Positions 8,142 to 14,692 of a stretch of 36,758 nt of DNA are shown one piece after another (positions within the stretch are counted from its first letter, which is position 1; every line of letters starts with the position of its first letter). This DNA comes from a virus. The DNA lies in IMG/VR virus record IMGVR_UViG_3300035698_003651, positions 1 to 36,758 of that record; one strand, given 5' to 3'. The notes beneath the pieces are model-generated. The model was given only the letters and a program-made list of their open reading frames with translations. It did no database searches and had not been told where the DNA came from. A program made the translations under genes and the position numbers.

Positions 8142-9347
8142 ATGTCTGGAGATGTCAAAGACATAAAGGGAAAGCGATTCTTTTACAAGGTATACAATAC
8201 CGATGGCAGTTTTAATACAGTATGGCAGAAGGATGTAGTGAATACTCCCAGATTTCGGTGGGAAATAAATGGTGGTCAGAACGAGATGATAATAGAATTA
8301 GCAAGACCATCAACAGACTTCGGTGAAGCTGACGATGTGAGGATAAATAATGAAGTGAAGCTCTTTACACATGACGAAGTTAATGGAACTCGGCAACTAT
8401 ATCACGGGATTATAAGAGGTTATGAACCATTTATTGAGGATTCAGAACAGCTTATACGAGTAAACTTGATGCCATACTTTATAAGATTTGGTGATGAATT
8501 AGTAAAGGATAGTGGCGATACTACTGTTGTAAGAAATTCGTCAGAGCCAGCTCAGATGATGCGGGATATGGTTGAATTATTGGATGCTGGATTCAATGGA
8601 AGACCGATTGAAAATACTGGAACTACAGTATCATACACATTCAGTTATGTTTCGTATCGTGAATCACTAGATAAGATTGTTCAGCTTGCTCCCCTTAACT
8701 GGTTCTATACAGTGGATGGTAATGATAATGTTATATTCAGAGAGTCAGATTTAAACACAGTTGATCACGAACTCTGGGTTGGGAAAGAAATTAAGAGTGT
8801 AGGAGCAACCAAGCGAGTTGATAACATGGTCAATGCTGTATATTTCTTAGGTGGTGGTGATCCTCCCCTATACAATCTATATGAACGTGAAGCCAGTATA
8901 TCTGAATATGGAAGACGAGAATATAAGATGAAAGATACACGAGTTACAATCGATGCTACTGCTCAAACTATGGCTGAGAGAATCTTGGATGAACGAGATT
9001 CGCCAAATAATCTTATGGATATTACAGTGGTTTCGAATGCACTGGATAATTCAAGAGGATATGACATTGATAGCATTATGCCTGGCGACGTGATACAGGT
9101 CAGACATCCAGATATGGAATTACGTGAGAGTCTGTGGGATGCAATGATTTGGGATGTAGATCACTGGGACTACAACATTCTGTACTCACTTGGTCAGCCT
9201 ATGCAAGTTGAACGTATTGATTATTTCTTTGATGAGGTACGCTTAACACTTTCAACTAGAATTGAAGACGTGACAAAGAGAATTGAAGATATTAGTCGCA
9301 ATAGCGACACCACTGATTCTGAGAATATACCAACTACACCAAGTTAA
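8142..9347 (+). CDS. Tail hub / Tal-like protein
   Basis: A 401-residue protein following Dit, in the position of the tail hub or tail-associated protein (gp27-like fold family). The N-terminal 200 residues show alternating strands with ELARPSTDFGEADDV and IRGYEPFIEDSEQLIRV, resembling hub domains that form the trimer at the tail tip. The last segment is polar and ends in a coiled-coil-like DVTKRIEDISRNSDTTDSE. No peptidase or lysozyme motif is visible, so host-wall digestion at entry must lie elsewhere or be absent. Identity is by position and moderate resemblance. Confidence 0.7.
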   Translation: MSGDVKDIKGKRFFYKVYNTDGSFNTVWQKDVVNTPRFRWEINGGQNEMIIELARPSTDFGEADDVRINNEVKLFTHDEVNGTRQLYHGIIRGYEPFIEDSEQLIRVNLMPYFIRFGDELVKDSGDTTVVRNSSEPAQMMRDMVELLDAGFNGRPIENTGTTVSYTFSYVSYRESLDKIVQLAPLNWFYTVDGNDNVIFRESDLNTVDHELWVGKEIKSVGATKRVDNMVNAVYFLGGGDPPLYNLYEREASISEYGRREYKMKDTRVTIDATAQTMAERILDERDSPNNLMDITVVSNALDNSRGYDIDSIMPGDVIQVRHPDMELRESLWDAMIWDVDHWDYNILYSLGQPMQVERIDYFFDEVRLTLSTRIEDVTKRIEDISRNSDTTDSENIPTTPS

Positions 9348-9359
9348 TAATTAAAATAT

Positions 9360-10076
9360 ATGAGAGAACTAACTACATTCACGGCTGGTACTAAGGCTAA
9401 GTCGTCAGAAGTAAATGGAAATACAACCTTTCTCGATCCAGAACAGGTAGGTATTTACTATGTTCATAACTACGATAATGACATACAAACAGCGATTGAT
9501 GCTGCTGCGACGGGCGGTAATGTGGTTTTAGGGGTTGGTACTTATAATATAACGACACCTCTTACAATCACAACTGACGGAATAAAAATAATAGGGAGTG
9601 GTAATGGGTCGCTTATAAAGGATAATGGATTGATAAATACAGAGTGTATGATTAGTTTAGATGCCGATTATGTAACTCTACGGGATTTCAGATTAGCAGG
9701 TAATGATACTGACAAGGTTGATGGAATACGAACTACGACTGGAGAGGACTGTGGGGCTCTTAGAATGAATAATGTTAGAATACATAATGTTAACGGACAA
9801 GCTATCAGATTAGAACCAAGTACCAATCAATTTTCTGTTAATATTCAAGCGTGTCTTTTAGCTAACAACGACATGCAGTACAACACCACTTACTTCAATC
9901 AATTACAGGATAGTCAGATAATAGGAAACACAATAATATGCACTGGTGCAGCGGGTGCTCAAAACAGCATAGCATTAGGTGCTAGTACGGGAGCAAATGC
10001 TGTTATAGGTAATACTCTTGATGATGGAGTTAGCGATTTGGGAGCAAACACTGTAGCCAATAATCCCGCAACCTAA
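9360..10076 (+). CDS. Beta-helix tail protein (pectate-lyase-like)
   Basis: A 238-residue probable tail fibre or spike. The N-terminus FTAGTKAKSSEVNGNT matches a short motif often found at the start of phage fibre proteins. From about residue 35 the sequence reads AIDAAATGGNVVLGVGTYNI, then repeats of the form DYVTLRDFRLAGND, MNNVRIHNVNGQAIRL and SQIIGNTIICTGA, the coil pattern of right-handed parallel beta-helices in the pectate lyase superfamily. It may bind or cut a surface polysaccharide; catalytic residues cannot be identified by eye. It is much shorter than typical tailspikes, with no separate C-terminal trimerisation domain. Confidence 0.75.
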   Translation: MRELTTFTAGTKAKSSEVNGNTTFLDPEQVGIYYVHNYDNDIQTAIDAAATGGNVVLGVGTYNITTPLTITTDGIKIIGSGNGSLIKDNGLINTECMISLDADYVTLRDFRLAGNDTDKVDGIRTTTGEDCGALRMNNVRIHNVNGQAIRLEPSTNQFSVNIQACLLANNDMQYNTTYFNQLQDSQIIGNTIICTGAAGAQNSIALGASTGANAVIGNTLDDGVSDLGANTVANNPAT

Positions 10077-10315
10077 TGACTCAAAACAGCGGACAATCTG
10101 TAACATGGAAAGCATTCGGTATATTCGTATCTATTAGCTTGGCTATCCTTGCGATACTGGGTACAGTATTATCGAAGGAACAGCAAGATATGACCGAAAT
10201 AAGAGTTGATGTAGCAAGTATAGAAAATGATGTGTCATGGATTAAAGATGAACTTGAAGATAGGTGCAATGTAAATTGTCTTAATCCATTAAGTAAGAAT
10301 GATGTTTCCAATTAA
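10076..10315 (+). CDS. Small membrane protein, holin- or XhlA-like
   Basis: A 79-residue protein with one predicted membrane helix at about residues 12-32 (AFGIFVSISLAILAILGTVL), followed by a coiled-coil-like segment with Glu and Asp heptads (TEIRVDVASIENDVSWIKDEL). The layout, with a helix anchor and a soluble coiled coil, resembles haemolysin XhlA-type lysis proteins, although those usually have the coiled coil first. It begins the lysis module, shares a base with the preceding stop and overlaps the M23 peptidase gene by 17 bases. Confidence 0.55.
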   Translation: MTQNSGQSVTWKAFGIFVSISLAILAILGTVLSKEQQDMTEIRVDVASIENDVSWIKDELEDRCNVNCLNPLSKNDVSN

Positions 10316-11021
10316 AGACATTATAGCGTACGGTTATCGATTTATGCAGAAGACTTGGTACACTCTACACCATTTAGGTTTAGATATTATCGCAATGATT
10401 GGTACTTGTATACAATCTCCGGAAGCTATGACCATTCACGCCATTGGTAAAACATCAGTTCTTGGTAATTACGTTGTAGGTCGTGGTCACGTAAGCGGTA
10501 ACTGGCACAGATTCTTACACGGCAAGGATGGAAGTATAGCGGTTAGTCTGAAGCAGAACATTAAGCTAGGTGACAAGTTAATGGAAGTAGGTAATACGGG
10601 TTGGTCTACAGCCCCTCATCTTCACTGGGATATTTGTAAGGGTCACCACTCACTCAAAGAAGTCTTGACAGCTAAAGTTCCAATCAAAGATTATATCGAT
10701 CCAATGACATTTCATATACCCATTAAAGACAACGACATGATAAAAACATATTACTACATCACGAAGGGACAACCAGGGCTTTCAAGGTATCCCAAAAAGT
10801 CTACTGTAAGAGTAAATCCAAACAGGAAGATATTAAACGTAATGCAAATTACTAAGCCAAGTTTTAAGAACAGATTTAATTCACGAGGAACACTTACTGA
10901 GGTTGCGACTAACAAGGATTTAACACCTAAAGAAAACTGGATAGACGCTGGGCAGTTCCACGGCCTTGCAGAAAAGAACGGTTGGAAGCCAGCTAAACTT
11001 AGTAGGGTTATGGGATATTAA
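10299..11021 (+). CDS. M23-family peptidoglycan endopeptidase (lysis enzyme)
   Basis: Zinc peptidase of the M23/LytM family (PF01551). The N-terminal 140 residues hold the expected ligands: H25 and D29 in HHLGLDI, a probable catalytic His74 in RFLHGKDG, and the HLH motif (H107, H109) in TAPHLHWDI. The remaining 100 residues form a separate basic domain with SRYPKKSTVRVNPNRKI and a C-terminal WIDAGQFHGLAEKNGWK, possibly for wall binding. It has no signal peptide, so release would depend on a holin, which fits the membrane proteins on both sides. Two consecutive ATG codons (10299 and 10302) could start it. Confidence 0.88.
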   Translation: MMFPIKDIIAYGYRFMQKTWYTLHHLGLDIIAMIGTCIQSPEAMTIHAIGKTSVLGNYVVGRGHVSGNWHRFLHGKDGSIAVSLKQNIKLGDKLMEVGNTGWSTAPHLHWDICKGHHSLKEVLTAKVPIKDYIDPMTFHIPIKDNDMIKTYYYITKGQPGLSRYPKKSTVRVNPNRKILNVMQITKPSFKNRFNSRGTLTEVATNKDLTPKENWIDAGQFHGLAEKNGWKPAKLSRVMGY

Positions 11022-11035
11022 TTAACTTGAAATAA

Positions 11036-11293
11036 ATGACAGAACTAATCATCGGCGGAGCAGTTGTCTCCATAGTAATTGGGGGGATAGTAGAGGTATC
11101 AAAGCGTGCAGGATTTCCTACTAAGTATGCAGGATTGATGGCAATCGGCATTGGTGCTTTAGTGGGAGTGGGCGTAATACTACAAGGTGGACTAGAGTTC
11201 ACTTGGCTAGAAGCGATTGTGATGGGTGTTGTTTCAGGACTTGTTGCGGCAGGAGCATATTCAGGCGGAAAAGCTATGATCAAGAAGAAATAA
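11036..11293 (+). CDS. Holin-like membrane protein
   Basis: An 85-residue protein with three hydrophobic stretches at about 4-20, 33-50 and 58-77 separated by short loops, and a basic C-terminus (KAMIKKK). Size, number of membrane segments and charged tail fit class I holins, which form lesions to release the adjacent M23 enzyme. No family-specific motif is readable. It is the last gene of the rightward operon, and a strong terminator follows seven bases after its stop. Confidence 0.65.
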   Translation: MTELIIGGAVVSIVIGGIVEVSKRAGFPTKYAGLMAIGIGALVGVGVILQGGLEFTWLEAIVMGVVSGLVAAGAYSGGKAMIKKK

Positions 11294-11299
11294 AAAGAT

Positions 11300-11322
11300 C
11301 AGCCCCGAAAGGGGCTGTCTTT
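11300..11322. terminator. Bidirectional intrinsic terminator
   Basis: CAGCCCC pairs with GGGGCTG around a GAAA loop (11300-11317). On the plus strand it is followed by TCTTT, and on the minus strand by ATCTTTTT. It therefore ends both the rightward head-tail-lysis operon and the leftward small-gene operon that converge here. Confidence 0.85.
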
Positions 11323-11323
11323 A

Positions 11324-11348
11324 GTTAACCTACTTACTACTGGTTAAC
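11324..11348. promoter_or_regulatory. Perfect inverted repeat GTTAACC-N11-GGTTAAC
   Basis: A 7-bp perfect palindrome with an 11-base spacer in the convergent intergenic region, just right of the terminator. It could be an operator-like protein site or an extra RNA hairpin. No promoter is visible nearby, so a role in termination or RNA stability is as likely as repression. Confidence 0.35.
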
Positions 11349-11374
11349 ATTAGGATTAAAGTAAATGGAGGTTT

Positions 11375-11589
<215 letters not shown>

Positions 11590-11602
<13 letters not shown>

Positions 11603-11967
11603 ATTGATACATTATTTATTGATTCTTTAGCCTCCTCTGTGCAAGGGATAACCTCTATAATCTCCGTGAGTGTATGTTCACCCTGAATAGGTGCTGGGAA
11701 CTTGCACTCGTTGGGCTTACTTACGCCATCGTTGGCAAGTTGCGATAATGTGGATGCACCAACCCAATACCATAAACGTCTTGACTCTACTAATATGCCC
11801 TCTTTGCCATCTCGTTCCTTTAGATAACCAGCAAATACTCCCGCGGAATAGGTACGCAAAATTACATACTCCATACCTTTGTACTTTTTTGCTGGCTTAC
11901 TTTCCCCTAATTGTCCTTTGATTTTCTCATAGGTTTCATCGGAAACCTCAATTGTTTTCGTCATCAT
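11590..11967 (-). CDS. DUF6948-like phage protein
   Basis: A 125-residue protein of a family common in phage accessory regions. Family-like segments I recognise are TYSAGVFAGYL, the aromatic SRRLWYWVGASTLSQLA, then CKFPAPIQGEHTLTEIIEVI and PCTEEAKESI. The molecular function of this family is not known to me. It is preceded by a non-Shine-Dalgarno leader that is part of a 24-base repeat (11961-11984), and it is followed by the overlapping dipeptide repeat gene. Confidence 0.72.
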
Positions 11968-11984
11968 TTTATCTTAATTGATTA
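11961..11984 (-). repeat. 24-base repeated gene-start leader, copy 1
   Basis: Identical to 12218-12241. On the minus strand it reads as a stop codon TAA, an A/T-rich stretch and ATG ATG, so it carries the translation start of the DUF6948-like gene and the stop of the gene before it. There is no Shine-Dalgarno sequence. Duplicated leaders like this mark where small gene cassettes have been copied or exchanged. Confidence 0.85.
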
Positions 11985-12224
11985 GTCTCTGCCGAAGTAT
12001 GAATTATAATCTTCTTCGGAGGTATCTTTATATTTCTTATGCTTCATTTGGGGGTCTATCTTAAACCATATACGATAGTTGCCATGAGCATCCCACTTCA
12101 TATACTCTACCAAATCACATTGTTTACATGCCCTGATATGCCCTCCCACCGCAGAGGTAGTATCTTGAATCATTTTCATCTTATGCCCCCCTAGTTTGTG
12201 TTTGATTCTCATCCAAATCATCAT
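11982..12224 (-). CDS. Hypothetical protein with a CxxC motif
   Basis: An 80-residue basic protein, not recognised. It has a single CKQC pair in the centre with nearby histidines (GGHKM and GGHIRACKQC), which could bind a metal, followed by an aromatic strand segment (YRIWFKID) and an acidic C-terminus. It starts MMIWMR inside the second copy of the 24-base leader repeat, and its TAA stop is the first codon of the other copy. Confidence 0.55.
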   Translation of the reverse strand: MMIWMRIKHKLGGHKMKMIQDTTSAVGGHIRACKQCDLVEYMKWDAHGNYRIWFKIDPQMKHKKYKDTSEEDYNSYFGRD

Positions 12225-12241
12225 TTTATCTTAATTGATTA
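12218..12241 (-). repeat. 24-base repeated gene-start leader, copy 2
   Basis: Exact copy of 11961-11984. Here the same bases also encode the last residues (NQLR) and stop of the upstream 73-residue protein, whereas in copy 1 the upstream gene stops at the first TAA of the repeat. The shared start-leader in different coding contexts points to duplication rather than chance. Confidence 0.85.
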
Positions 12242-12447
12242 AAGTCTTCGTCGGTTGTTAGGTTTTGGAGGATGTCTTTTTGATTTACTTGGGCGAAAGG
12301 TTTTACTTTATAAAGATTATCTCTGCTATCATATATCCAGTTTCCTTTTGATATTGCTGCACTACCAACCATCATCTGGAATACAGATTTTCTATCTTTA
12401 ACCACCACCACATCTCCAATTTTAGCCCTCGGCTTTGGTGTTGTCAT
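12226..12447 (-). CDS. Hypothetical small beta-rich protein
   Basis: A 73-residue protein, not recognised. The N-terminal KPRAKIGDVVVVKDRKSVFQ and following WIYDSRDNLYKVKPF give an alternating strand pattern with a glycine-aspartate turn, similar in outline to small SH3 or KOW-like barrels, but this is only a shape impression. It lies within the leftward small-gene operon between a zinc-ribbon gene and the CxxC protein. Confidence 0.55.
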   Translation of the reverse strand: MTTPKPRAKIGDVVVVKDRKSVFQMMVGSAAISKGNWIYDSRDNLYKVKPFAQVNQKDILQNLTTDEDFNQLR

Positions 12448-12502
12448 TTTTTACTTTAGTTAGCATTGAACCATTAACATATCTTTAATTTAGATAGGTT
12501 AT

Positions 12503-12658
12503 TTACAAATAAAAATCCCTCGGCTCAGTAACGTCTTTTTCCTCGCCACATATATCGCACTTACCTTTGTGCCAAGTACTACAATCGAACTGCTTCTTGC
12601 TCAGTCGCTTTCCACAGTCCTGGCATAGCCAAGTTATTTGCTTTCCCCTGTATTGCAT
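12503..12658 (-). CDS. Zinc-ribbon protein
   Basis: A 51-residue protein with two clean metal-binding knuckles: CQDCGKRL (residues 12-19) and KCDICGEEKDV near residue 35, with a WH between them. The arrangement C-x2-C...C-x2-C is that of a stand-alone zinc ribbon, usually involved in protein or nucleic-acid contacts. The start overlaps the end of the 90-residue gene by 25 bases, which suggests translational coupling. Confidence 0.68.
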   Translation of the reverse strand: MQYRGKQITWLCQDCGKRLSKKQFDCSTWHKGKCDICGEEKDVTEPRDFYL

Positions 12659-12906
12659 TTCTTTAAGTTCTTTAGATTATCGAGTCTCCTTTTTGCAATC
12701 CAGTCTCCTGCTTCAATCGAGCTTCTCGAGCACCCAAGTAATTCGTCTATTGTTTGGGAGAGGATTCCTATTGCATAACCACCTAACAAGAAGGCACTGC
12801 CTCGCTCCTTATTACCCTTGGGGAATAGTCGTTCAGTTTCAACAACAAGGACTATTTTAGCCGCCTCCAGCTTCCTCTCTTTGTAGGTTTTTATTGTGTT
12901 GTTCAT
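12634..12906 (-). CDS. Hypothetical helical protein
   Basis: A 90-residue protein, not recognised. It is mainly helical and basic, with KERKLEAAKIVLVVETERLF, a glycine-containing central helix (FLLGGYAIGILSQTIDELLG) and a polar C-terminus. The central hydrophobic stretch is too short and polar for a secure membrane call. It is preceded by an A/T-rich leader without Shine-Dalgarno and overlaps the downstream zinc-ribbon gene. Confidence 0.5.
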   Translation of the reverse strand: MNNTIKTYKERKLEAAKIVLVVETERLFPKGNKERGSAFLLGGYAIGILSQTIDELLGCSRSSIEAGDWIAKRRLDNLKNLKKCNTGESK

Positions 12907-12927
12907 TAAGATATTGAATCATTGCTT

Positions 12928-13006
12928 TTATTTAATATATTTCTTAACCAACTCACCATACTTCTTACCCCATTTCTCGCAGGCTTCTGCAGATATAGTT
13001 TTTCAT
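12928..13006 (-). pseudogene. Short gene interrupted by a one-base frameshift
   Basis: A 79-base stretch with the standard minus-strand leader (AAACAAATG) and an ATG at 13006. The ATG frame ends after 13 codons. If one A of the five-A run right after the ATG is ignored, the frame reads MKTISAEACEKWGKKYGELV and continues to a stop at 12928-12930, giving a plausible 25-residue helical peptide. It may be a sequencing or assembly error, a broken gene or a frameshifting site; its short length limits confidence. Confidence 0.3.
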
Positions 13007-13010
13007 TTGT

Positions 13011-13196
13011 TTATTTTATTACTTTCCAAAGACACGATCCCCACTCACCTTTCCCTAGTCCGTTCTTCGTTGGCTCAGGATATTTCTCTGGGTGTGGCAT
13101 TAGATAATCTCCGCTGATACAACTCGGAAAATAGAATGGGCCGTACCATTTCTTAGTATACTTCTGCCATGCCATGAGCTTGATTGACTTCTTCAT
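13011..13196 (-). CDS. Hypothetical aromatic-rich small protein
   Basis: A 61-residue protein, not recognised, with many Trp, Tyr, Phe, Pro and Lys residues (KKWYGPFYFPSCISGDY, then HPEKYPEP and GKGEWGSCLWK). Its start codon shares a base with the stop of the SSB-tailed zinc protein upstream (TAATG), a strong sign of coupling and of genuine expression. No function can be inferred. Confidence 0.5.
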   Translation of the reverse strand: MKKSIKLMAWQKYTKKWYGPFYFPSCISGDYLMPHPEKYPEPTKNGLGKGEWGSCLWKVIK

Positions 13197-13564
13197 TAGA
13201 AAGGTAAATCTTCAACAACTATTTCCTCAGCATCATTGTTACCTTCACCTGCTGTTGTGGGATGTTCTGTAGGTTGTGCAGGCTTGTTTGGTCGTGGCAC
13301 TGATGCCATCTTCTGCTTGTACCACTTCAGTGCGGTCTCTGCTCCGTCAGCGTTGAACATTCCATTGTTGTCAAACGCTCCCTTTAAGATCGCAAGTATC
13401 GTTATTGATTTCTTATCTCTAGGAGACTTTGATCCATTAGTCGTTCCCTCTTTATCCTTCTTTACTTTCCAGCAAGGCTTACACCAGAAGCCGAACTTTC
13501 CCATCTCCATTGGCTTGTTGCAAGTCTGACATACTGGAATCTCTGTTGTTTGTTGCGTTGTCAT
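13196..13564 (-). CDS. Zinc-binding protein with an SSB-like acidic C-terminal tip
   Basis: A 122-residue protein. Residues 12-33 contain two knuckles (CQTCNKPM and FWCKPCWK), followed by a short helical region (DKKSITILAILKGAF and ADGAETALKWYKQKM). A disordered Pro-rich linker then leads to EEIVVEDLPF at the extreme C-terminus. Bacterial single-stranded DNA-binding proteins end in an acidic tip such as DDDIPF that recruits replication and repair partners. The same acidic-hydrophobic-Pro-Phe ending here suggests it docks onto the host replication machinery, an inference. There is no OB-fold of normal length. The leader is CGAAACAAATG. Confidence 0.6.
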   Translation of the reverse strand: MTTQQTTEIPVCQTCNKPMEMGKFGFWCKPCWKVKKDKEGTTNGSKSPRDKKSITILAILKGAFDNNGMFNADGAETALKWYKQKMASVPRPNKPAQPTEHPTTAGEGNNDAEEIVVEDLPF

Positions 13565-13646
13565 TTGTTTCGTTTATTTGATTAAATAAAACTTTATCTA
13601 CTATACTTTTATTATCCATTATGAATTGTACGAGTTCGTAGTTCAT
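13479..13646 (-). CDS. Small hypothetical protein overlapping the zinc protein gene
   Basis: A 55-residue frame that starts MNYELVQFIMDNKS with an ATGA overlap at the stop of the 3D-domain frame. It runs 86 bases into the following gene in another frame before stopping. The first 25 residues are a credible helix, while the Asn/Ser/Gln-rich rest may be a by-product of reading the next gene out of frame. The four-base overlap with the 3D gene is the main support. Confidence 0.35.
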   Translation of the reverse strand: MNYELVQFIMDNKSIVDKVLFNQINETNDNATNNRDSSMSDLQQANGDGKVRLLV

Positions 13647-13924
13647 TTGATTATAGTTACTTTGACTTGTCTTCTTCCCCAAGCGATTGCAGAGGGACAA
13701 TCTGTCCACAAATCGATGATACGACCTCTAATAGCCCCACCTGTATCTGAAGCAATACCTCGTCCATATCCTTCAATATCAAGTTCTGTTCCGAGCGGGA
13801 TAACCTCTGGGTCAACAGAAACAGTCCCTCGACCTGCACTTGTACCAGTCGCAGTCGTTCCTGTAAGGCAGTAAGCAGTTGCTTCGTAGATTCCTTCTTC
13901 ATAGTTGTTAGAGTTTAACTCATT
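13643..13924 (-). CDS. 3D-domain (MltA-like) wall protein with no usable start codon
   Basis: The open frame from 13924 to the TGA at 13643-13645 clearly encodes a 3D domain (PF06725): TAYCLTGTTATG, GRGTVSVDPEVIPLGTELDI, GYGRGIASDTGGAIRGRIID and the closing WGRRQVKVTIIK. The three conserved aspartates lie in VDPEV, SDTGG and IIDLW. Such domains are related to lytic transglycosylases and cut or bind peptidoglycan. The frame has a TAG at 13925-13927 and no ATG, GTG or TTG before the domain. An ATG at 13900-13902 is in another frame, and adding one base after ATGAAGAA would join it. An assembly error, a start-proximal frameshift or a decayed gene are all possible. Confidence 0.7.
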   Translation of the reverse strand, partial: NELNSNNYEEGIYEATAYCLTGTTATGTSAGRGTVSVDPEVIPLGTELDIEGYGRGIASDTGGAIRGRIIDLWTDCPSAIAWGRRQVKVTIIK

Positions 13925-13959
13925 CTAGCATAGACCTCGCTTGGACTGTTAATAACTTT

Positions 13960-13987
13960 AAAATCGGCTTATACTAGCTGATTTTTT
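13960..13987. terminator. Bidirectional terminator-like hairpin
   Basis: A stem of about nine pairs (13961-13969 with 13976-13984, one G-U) with a six-base loop. It is followed by a run of T on the plus strand and TTTTAAA on the minus strand. It separates the membrane-protein gene at 14058-14342 from the 3D-domain gene, dividing the leftward small-gene block into two parts. Downstream on the minus strand (13925-13950) there are weak promoter-like hexamers but no convincing pair. Confidence 0.55.
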
Positions 13988-14057
13988 GCTAGTTAGGTCT
14001 AAGCGAAGCCCAGTTGATAGAACTGATAGTTATGTCAGGATATAGGTGTAAGAACGC

Positions 14058-14342
14058 CTATGCAACAGTTATATCCTCGTGTAAGGGCAAATATGCCTGT
14101 TTAACGGGGCTTCGGGGTTCATCTGGGCATATTACAACATCCAGTCCACACGGGTCAGGAGCTTCATAATTCAGATCTGGGGGAACTTGGTTAAGTTCTA
14201 CTTCTTCCCCTGTCATATCCTCGATTAAACGCTCTTGATCTTCTCTATCGACTGTGCGTGGAGTGAATATCAATACCAGTATTATTATCGCTATTCCTAC
14301 TGCCATCACTACTGTCCACTCGATCCAGTTTGTTTTTGGCAT
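14058..14342 (-). CDS. Membrane-anchored protein with CGLDVVIC motif
   Basis: A 94-residue protein with a membrane helix at residues 9-28 (WTVVMAVGIAIIILVLIFT) and an acidic extracytoplasmic part containing PCGLDVVICPDEP. A CGL-x2-V-x-C signature like this often precedes 3D or RlpA-type wall domains in phage proteins, to my recollection. Here the 3D domain is encoded 130 bases downstream in a separate frame, so the two may be halves of what is one protein elsewhere. The leader is TAAAACAAATG. Confidence 0.55.
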   Translation of the reverse strand: MPKTNWIEWTVVMAVGIAIIILVLIFTPRTVDREDQERLIEDMTGEEVELNQVPPDLNYEAPDPCGLDVVICPDEPRSPVKQAYLPLHEDITVA

Positions 14343-14424
14343 TTGTTTTATTTAATGGATCAAAGTCTCCATAGTTATCTATGCCTTCCCAGTATTCCTC
14401 TGATGTTTCTGATGAGTTAAGCAT
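14245..14424 (-). CDS. Small acidic hypothetical protein overlapping the membrane gene
   Basis: A 59-residue frame beginning MLNSSETSEEYWEGIDNYGD, whose last half overlaps the start of the membrane-anchored gene in another frame by about 98 bases. The first 25 residues look protein-like (acidic, aromatic), while the Asn/Ser-rich remainder may reflect out-of-frame reading. It starts just after the ribbon-helix-helix gene stop, consistent with operon spacing. Confidence 0.35.
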   Translation of the reverse strand: MLNSSETSEEYWEGIDNYGDFDPLNKTNAKNKLDRVDSSDGSRNSDNNTGIDIHSTHSR

Positions 14425-14426
14425 GG

Positions 14427-14576
14427 TTATAAACTTAGTATCGCTTTCTCAATAAACGTTCGTAATGGTAAATCCAGAGCAGCCGCTTTCATGCGAGCAA
14501 CCTTTCGTGATGACTTACTGATGGTAACCATTGTAAGTTCCTTCTTGATTTTGTTGTCTTTAATTTCAGTTTTCAT
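14427..14576 (-). CDS. Ribbon-helix-helix-like DNA-binding protein
   Basis: A 49-residue protein: a charged N-terminus, then TMVTISKSSRKVARMKAAAL (strand, helix) and DLPLRTFIEKAILSL (second helix). This is the strand-helix-helix layout of Arc/CopG-type ribbon-helix-helix repressors, which dimerise through the strand to bind DNA. It is the only recognisable candidate regulator in the genome and lies near the start of the leftward operon. Its start overlaps the stop of the zinc-ribbon gene by 11 bases. Confidence 0.6.
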   Translation of the reverse strand: MKTEIKDNKIKKELTMVTISKSSRKVARMKAAALDLPLRTFIEKAILSL

Positions 14577-14691
14577 TGTTTCCTAAGTTATCTGATTCAG
14601 CTCCACAGTAGTCGCAATAAGCTTCTCCGTTGTATTCGTAGAACAGCTCATCGTGTTTACATACTGGGCATGTTTCGTGGATGTCGTTCAT
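14566..14691 (-). CDS. Zinc-ribbon miniprotein
   Basis: A 41-residue protein made almost entirely of a zinc ribbon: TCPVCKHDELFYEYNGEAY followed by CDYCGAE, giving C-x2-C-x14-C-x2-C. Such miniproteins are frequent in phage accessory regions and probably act as protein adaptors. It overlaps the ribbon-helix-helix gene and follows the membrane protein gene by one base. Confidence 0.65.
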   Translation of the reverse strand: MNDIHETCPVCKHDELFYEYNGEAYCDYCGAESDNLGNNEN

Positions 14692-14692
14692 A

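Noticed and set aside
13626-13874. Plus-strand 82-residue protein opposite the 3D domain
   Set aside because: It is the complement of a strongly conserved 3D-domain frame and its Pro/Ser/Val-rich sequence is typical of an antisense shadow.
13657-13902. Minus-strand 81-residue frame beginning MKKESTKQLL
   Set aside because: It overlaps the 3D-domain frame in a different register, and the 3D frame carries recognisable conserved sequence. Only its ATG may be relevant, as the displaced start of the 3D gene.
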